This document shows, piece by piece, positions 57,934 through 64,000 of a DNA stretch of 64,000 nt. This stretch comes from Cephalotus follicularis (Eukaryota > Streptophyta > Magnoliopsida > Oxalidales > Cephalotaceae): positions 1,166,258 through 1,230,257 of the forward strand of contig BDDD01000038.1 in NCBI GenBank assembly GCA_001972305.1. Direction: 5' to 3'. Each line of letters opens with the position of its first letter. The stretch's first letter is position 1. The notes beneath the pieces were generated by a model. That model saw only the letters and a list, made by a program, of their open reading frames with translations. It searched no databases and was not told the origin of the DNA. The position numbers and the translations under genes were made by a program.

Positions 57934-60670
57934 TGTCAAACCCCGTTTAAGAGAAACGTAACATTAAAGCGGTCAAGGCAATTAACATAAAGTACAGCTC
58001 ATGCAAAACCCATAAAATTTAAACTTTTCCAAGAACCAACAGTTGCGGAAGCATAACAAAACATAAGCTGTAAACTCGTCACGTACATCCCATACTGTAC
58101 GGTACCCAAATACAAGTCATTAGTTAATCGCCCATAAAACGGAGCGTGAATTACAGTACGAGATTAAAATCCTCCAGTAACAAAACCATAACAACGGTAC
58201 ATCCGAAAACCATAACCAACATAGGATTAATACAAAGCAAGAGAATAAGCAAAAACGAGAAAATAACAACTTGATCTTCATCCATGTCAGTCCAACCGGT
58301 CCAGTGCATCAATCTATAAAGTAGGGGGTTAGCCTTTGTCTTCAATTGGCTAAGTCATAAAAGTAGCTCGGGATCGACATTAAATGCATGTCATGTAATG
58401 TATGCATAAATGATGCAGTGTAGGAAAACCAGTTCATATATATATATGAGAAATATATATATTTTAACAGTATAGTTAAAATAACAGTGGGTACATATAT
58501 AAGAAAATATATGTATGCAGGATCAGGACAGTAGTAACCCGGCCAGGGCTACATCAACAAACACAGGAATGTCCGTGAAGGACCAACAGGCAGTATAGGA
58601 TGTCCACATAGGACTACAACAGGCAGGATGTCCACATAGGACCACAACAGGCAGTATGTGTAGCACTGCCAACTCCTGGCCCCACGCTACACTCCCACTC
58701 CGGCCCCTACATCAGGTAACCGAGCGAGGCAATAGTACAGTGAGTTACCCAGCCATACTCCTGGCCCTTAGGTCAACCCTCCACTAGTCGGCGCTGGCAG
58801 TCTCCGCCATGCAACTAGTTGTTCAAGCACAAACACATAGCAATTCACAGGGCAAACAGTGAATTCAAGCAGTAACAGTACAGTAAACAGTAGTGATCGA
58901 TTTGATCCACAACAGGCAGGTTATTTCCAAAATGTTTCCAAAAGTGACAATATTTAAAATATATATTTTCAATAGAAAATACCTTTAAACAGCTTCAGTA
59001 GTGAAATTGGTTTATCAGTTCCTTCGAAAATACGTTATTAACCAATACATATTTTCCATGCTCAAAATATCACATTCTGAGTTCACATATGCATTTCAAA
59101 ATATCAAACTTTAGAAATCATAAACAATTCACAAACAGTATACAATCAGGCAGTAAACAGTGCATATGCAATGCATACAAATGCTCAAATGCACTCTAAC
59201 AGGAATCGGGATCGTTTCGTATCGTTAGATGAAGAAAACCCCAAACAGTACCAAAGACGTCGATGTCTATCCTAAAGGCGTCGATGTCTTTTCCAAATGG
59301 CGTCGATGTCCAAGTCTTAGTATCAGCGCGTTCTACAGCAGAAGGCGTCGATGTCCATTTCATACGCGTCGACGCTCAAGGTCTGGAACCTCAGAACGAT
59401 AGCGTATTGTTCACGACGTCGACGCCTTAAGGTGGGAACCTTAGGCGTCGACGTGTAATACGTCAAACCCAACCAGATAGCCTAAGGCGTCGATGTCTTT
59501 TCATAGACGTCGATCCCTTTTCACATCAGTAACAAGGCAAAACCCAAAAGACGTCGATGTTTATTAAAAGGCGTCGATGTCTATCGAGCAGCAGTCGTCT
59601 TCTTCCTCACGACTTAGCACACAACAGCCAATACAACCCATAATCATGCACGATAACAGGTAATCAAGGCAAGAAACCAACATGTAGATACTCAGTACAT
59701 ATCTAGCATATCATGGCATCAATCCAGTGACAAAATCAGTTCAAGAATCAAGCATTTCATACATCAAAACCATAGACCATGCATGAATATCAATCTCAAG
59801 ATTACAGACATGGCTTTCCCCTACCTTTTGTCCCAACTTAGGAACTAGAAAGTCCACCTCTTTTCGTTCCAACGGGTCACAGCAGCCTCTAGGTCCTTCC
59901 CGTTGCTGCAAGTCACAAGCTCCAAGCTCCAAGCTCAACAATGGTGGAAACGTTTTCTCTCCTTTACTTTCTGTTTTCTCACACTCACAGTGTCTCAGCC
60001 GAACCAGGGATGAAGAGAGGAGACGTTTTATGCAGGTAGAACCTCTATCTTCCTTCTCTAGCCCATTGCATGCATTTCACAGTTCCATTTTCCCATTATC
60101 TCTCTTTCCTAGCTCTGTCCCATTTTTTTTGCAGGAGCAGGCATTGAAGGTGGCACCACAACCTGCATGCACACCCAAGTGTCATGCCCTTCGCTCAACT
60201 CTGGCACCTGCATGACAGGTATCATCCAGCATGCACAACACGTATCAAACATGCCCCTAGGTGCCTGAGAAAGGCCCTATAAGATTTCTCCTTGCACGTT
60301 GTTTGTCAGCAGAGTAACATGCATGACATTCGAAGTGAAAGCGTAGACGTCTTTCCAAGGACGTCGATGTCATTCATCAGTTTACACGAGAACGTCGATG
60401 TGCTCCTCCGGATCGATGTGCATGTGCATGCAGCTATGTGCGCCCTTTTGCCACAAAGACATCGTTGTGATTCTAAAGACGTCGACGTGTTTCCCCCAGA
60501 ACAGCGTCGTTTTAGCCTTTTAACATTCTTTTAGCATTTACTCTAAAATTCAACATTATAGAGATGGGAAAACATCACCAAATTCAGAAAATCCATCCTT
60601 TATTAATTCCACAATTTAAAAGTACAAATACATTGTGAAATTATAATACATGAAAATCTCAGGCGTTACA
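57934..60670 (-). repeat. Gypsy-2 5' LTR (family D)
   Basis: 2,737 bases, the near-identical partner of 50488-53225, with the same palindrome and GACGTCGATGTC arrays. The ORFs at 60030-60534 are frames in LTR sequence, also present in the other copy. Confidence 0.95.
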
Positions 60671-60675
60671 TATAT
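60671..60675. repeat. Gypsy-2 target-site duplication, right (TATAT)
   Basis: Matches 50483-50487; lies in TA-rich sequence, so the exact edges could shift by a base or two. Confidence 0.8.
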
Positions 60676-61724
60676 ATAACATCGATCATGTGAGATGCAT
60701 ACATAGCATAAAAGATGTGAAGAATGTCATCTCATATCCATATAAGCCACAACACAATCTGTCATCAGTAACTCCACCATATATAATCATCCAAAACCTT
60801 TTGTCACATATCAATCCATGATCGTGCTATATCTATTACATTTCATATCCGTTTACGGTCCATAGCCGTTTACGGTCCATATCCATTTACAATCCATATT
60901 CGTTTATGATTCATAGCCATTTAGCACTCCACTAGTAAGATAGAGGTAAACTCCATATGTAGTTGACATGCAGTGGTTGACTAAATACACACACTGTCCC
61001 GTACCAGCATATATAAGTAGTTAATTGTCCTATCAATTCATTCACAATCTATTTCGAGCATCCATGCAATGCCCATCCATTCCGTAATAGTCCATCCGAT
61101 CACTAACCATTCAATAACGACCCTTACGATAACTGTCTAATCAATAACGATCCATTCGATCACTGTCCATTCGATAAGGGGTCACACGATCACTATCCGT
61201 TCAATAACGGTCCTTAACGATACGATGCGATCGATAACGGTACACAAGCCATCCATTCACTATCCATTCACAATGACCATTCATATTCTATCTCGATCAT
61301 CCACTATTCGATACGGAAGCTATTCAGACAACACTTATGCCTCCCGGACCATTCGATCGATCGCTTGGCCATTGCAGCTTATTCGGTCGGTCACTTACCC
61401 ATTGCGGCTCATTCGGTCGATCTATTAATCGCTATACAGTTCATAGCCCTCTCTAACTCGTCCAAAGTTTGCTCATTCCATGCACCCTCTTGTGCAACAG
61501 CTGACTCAGCTTCCTGATTAACATTCCTTAGTCGTCCAACTCTACGTGCCATCAACGAAACAAAAGTGAGATGGGGTAAAATAAAGAGAGACAAAAAATT
61601 GGAATAAAAAGGACATATCGAAACGACTATTATAGAATAGTCCTAACCCAAATATCTACCCATCTCACAGGCCAAACCTAGATAGGTCTTCTAAGGAACA
61701 AAACCTATTCTCTGATACCATAAC
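60676..61724 (-). mobile_element. LARD-like element 2, 5' internal part with PBS
   Basis: It matches 45810-46852. The PBS TGGTATCAGAGAATAGG is at about 61704-61720 on the minus strand. The gag-start relic MARRVGRLRNVNQEAESAVA begins at about 61552. The remainder is non-coding, with the same TCACTATCCGTTCAATAACG units at about 61100-61260. Confidence 0.82.
61409..61552 (-). pseudogene. Relic gag start in LARD 2
   Basis: From the Met at about 61552 it reads MARRVGRLRNVNQEAESAVA and about 25 further codons to a stop at 61409. The first 24 residues match the copy in LARD 1. It is too short to be a functional gag. Confidence 0.55.
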
Positions 61725-63524
61725 TGCAACACCCCCGATTCGGAACTGGGATCACTCCCGATTCGGGATCGGTGTGTCACACAAAACTGAGCTAAAAACA
61801 TGTCAAAATCTTAATCTTAATCATCATCAAAACGTGGTGGTTCTAAAATCTGAAAACATGTATAAACCTTAACGTTAACTCAAAAATCAAAATTATGTAC
61901 ATAACACTGGTCAACATAGGTTCATGAAATGACTATTCAGTTGACAGAATTTAACTTAAGTGATTAAATCAACTTAAACTCCAAGTTCCACACATAACCA
62001 ATACATTACTAAAAGAAACCAAATTCTAAAATGTCCTCAAGCCAAAGGTGTTTCTCTCATGACACTTGCCCCAGATGCTCCTGATAACCTACCGCATGGA
62101 AAACAAAAAAAAAAACACAGCTGAGCAAACCTCAGTACGGATATAGAATAATAAAACAGTTTACATATAAACCATTTACGAAATAGAACAGTTACGAAAC
62201 AAAACAGTTTACACAATAGAACAGTTTACTGAACGTAACAAAACAATTTATGGAATAAAACTGTTTACTAAACAAAACAAAACAAAACAAAATATTTTAG
62301 ACATTCTTAATAAATTACCTCAGAAATTTTCGTATCAAACCAAATCTATTCATTTCAAAACATAAAGTTCCATACTTTTCAAAACATAAGCATACCTTTC
62401 AAAAGATAATGTTCTGTACTAAGCATCATAATATATCTCATAACATAACACATATAAGCAAGGGATTCGCGACATCCAGATGCTAGGTAGAAATGATGTG
62501 TACGACGCTACACAATCTATTCTCATACACATATCATATCACATGCAACTAGGATCGATCCATACTCCTCTATCACAAATCCTCCACATAGGATATCATA
62601 AACATAGAGAGATGCCGTAGACTAATCACACCGCCACGGAAAGTGTCATGCCTCCATGCCAAAGGACATGCCTATCGTATGCCCCATAGCTGGGTACAAA
62701 AGCTCAGTACTTTACCATTTTAAAACATTGATTTTATCATAATCAATTCAAAACACATAAAGGTTTTCTGAAACATATCCATAAATCGTTATCAAAGGAT
62801 ATAATTTCATATTTCATATGCTTTCATAATCAGAAATCAACTCATTTAATTTCACAATAAAAGAGATGATTGCATAACATTTCGTATATCATTCATAGCC
62901 GAATAAATAAGGTCAAAAATATTTAGTTTTCATAAAAAAATCAAAACCGACTTTGTTTCCAAAACATATCGAAAATCCAAAACATAACATAGTTCATAAA
63001 ACCGAAGGAATAAAACAAAGAAGGAACTATTCGTACATATCCATTAAAAACCAAAACCGAATTTATTTCAAATAAATCAGATGTCCAAGAAGAGAATTAT
63101 CCATACATATTCACAAAACATAAATAGGATTTATTCCAATAAAATTCAAGGAGTATATTCAAGAACAAGAAATCCGTACTTTACTCATAAAAGAAAAACA
63201 AAATTTTTACTGTAATAAAATCAATAGGAGAGTATCAAGGAACGAAACATCCATACCTCATGCAATAACCAAAATAATCTCAAGAATATATATCGATAAT
63301 TCTCTAGACCGCTCCTCGGTTGATGCAAATATCTAACAGACCTAAAATCGTTCTCATAAGGACTTGAAATAAAATCAGACCTCGACTCGTGGGTCATTGT
63401 ACACTAATCATGACTATATAAGATAATGATAGATTTGCTAAGTCCGATTTGCAGAAGCCTCATCTAAACATAAATTTTGAATTCACTAAATTCAAGCGGT
63501 CATACAGGTTATTCAATTTCAAAT
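61725..63524 (-). repeat. Family C LTR copy 3 (5' LTR of LARD 2), interrupted
   Basis: It matches 46853-48665 closely and ends where another repeat starts (63525). The 5' third of the LTR is not in the window. Confidence 0.85.
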
Positions 63525-64000
63525 TGTTCACTGTTAAAAGAATGTTTTAAAATTTATAGCCGCAAGTGCACGGATCATGCAGTAACGGGTCGAACGCAGG
63601 GAAACGTAAACTAGTTATAATTTATCCAACCTAGGTGAAGTATACAAAATTTGAAATAAACTATTAAAAACTACTCCTAATTATTCAAAATAAAAGAAAT
63701 AAACAAAACAAGAAATTAAAGCTTGATAATTAAAAACGTTGAATTCAAAATACTAAGGAATAAAGCATGCAATAAATAAAAGTGAAGAAAATATATAATT
63801 AGAAACGGTTTTAGGGTATAGAAACTCACCGTAGATTGTATTGCACAATTCCATTGAGTTGAACGATCATACCTTGATAAACAACGAGAGCTAGGTCTAT
63901 ACGAAGTGCGGCGGTGATGACAAGACGTATGAGTAGACATGCTAGGTCTATACGAAGTACGGCAATGATAACGGCGGCAAGACGTATGAGTAGACATGCT
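63525..64000. mobile_element. Start of an unclassified inserted repeat
   Basis: The sequence begins TGTTCACTGTTAAAAG inside LTR C. It includes GCCGCAAGTGCACGGATCA and GGGTCGAACGCAGGGAA, a text I recognise loosely from plant LTR-type repeats. A tandem unit of about 51-57 bases ending GTATGAGTAGACATGCT occurs twice at 63890-64000. The ORF at 63716-63997 spans that tandem and is not supported. Confidence 0.5.

Larger units (their letters stand above)
50488..60670 (-). mobile_element. Gypsy-2: young, nearly complete Tekay-type Ty3/gypsy element
   Basis: 10,183 bases, minus strand. LTRs of 2,738 and 2,737 bases, PBS, PPT and gag, PR, RT, RH and IN with chromodomain are all present and collinear. 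Only seven in-frame stops and one frameshift were found. In the first 90 LTR bases I count four differences between copies. It has a TATAT duplication and a recognisable empty site. It is the best candidate in the window for a recently mobile element. Confidence 0.95.

Overview
This window looks like intergenic plant nuclear DNA built almost wholly of LTR retrotransposons. I see no host gene, tRNA gene, rRNA gene or CRISPR array. The plant assignment rests on Ty3/gypsy Tekay-type chromovirus pol with an integrase GPF motif and chromodomain, a Tat-type gypsy element with an antisense ORF, a Ty1/copia Sirevirus-type remnant, a TRIM, and primer-binding sites matching the 3' end of plant initiator tRNA-Met. 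A repeat-rich eudicot is plausible; the species is not determinable. LTR families are named A to F and S here for convenience.

Layout. 1-5259: LTR fragments and a dead Tekay integrase, split at codon level by a 2.44 kb TG...CA insertion (2448-4887). 5260-19925: its 3' LTR (family B), cut by Gypsy-1 (6135-18114, minus strand, duplication GGTAA). Gypsy-1 carries a 2.4 kb inverted composite insertion made of TRIM and LTR-B pieces inside gag (12635-15056). 19926-63524: a tandem LTR-internal-LTR-internal-LTR array of a non-autonomous gypsy (LARD-like, family C, minus strand), opened by two insertions. The first is Gypsy-3 (22590-45656, plus, duplication TCACT). The second is Gypsy-2 (50488-60670, minus, duplication TATAT), which is young and nearly complete. 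Gypsy-3 holds in its 5' LTR a Sirevirus derivative (22954-39185, minus). That holds a Tat-type element (24183-36396, plus, duplication CCTAC), which holds a truncated gypsy element (27716-about 30290). This is five nested levels. 63525-64000 is the start of another repeat.

How it works together. Gypsy-2 is the only element close to a full gag-PR-RT-RH-IN set. The LARDs, TRIM, Sirevirus derivative and Gypsy-3 lack pol and would depend on enzymes supplied in trans. Most in-frame stops I can interpret fit C-to-T change, as expected for methylated, silenced elements.

The most unusual signals are not proteins from textbook lists. One is an array of about ten hairpins in the Gypsy-3 LTR whose arms change in a compensatory way (44747-45112). 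Another is a gene-like antisense unit in the Tat element with its own TATA box and a 97-base intron (33330-35034). Others are arrays of CpG palindromes with a GTCGAC-type core in five LTR families, and a TRIM/LTR-B composite with inverted ends and a target-site duplication.
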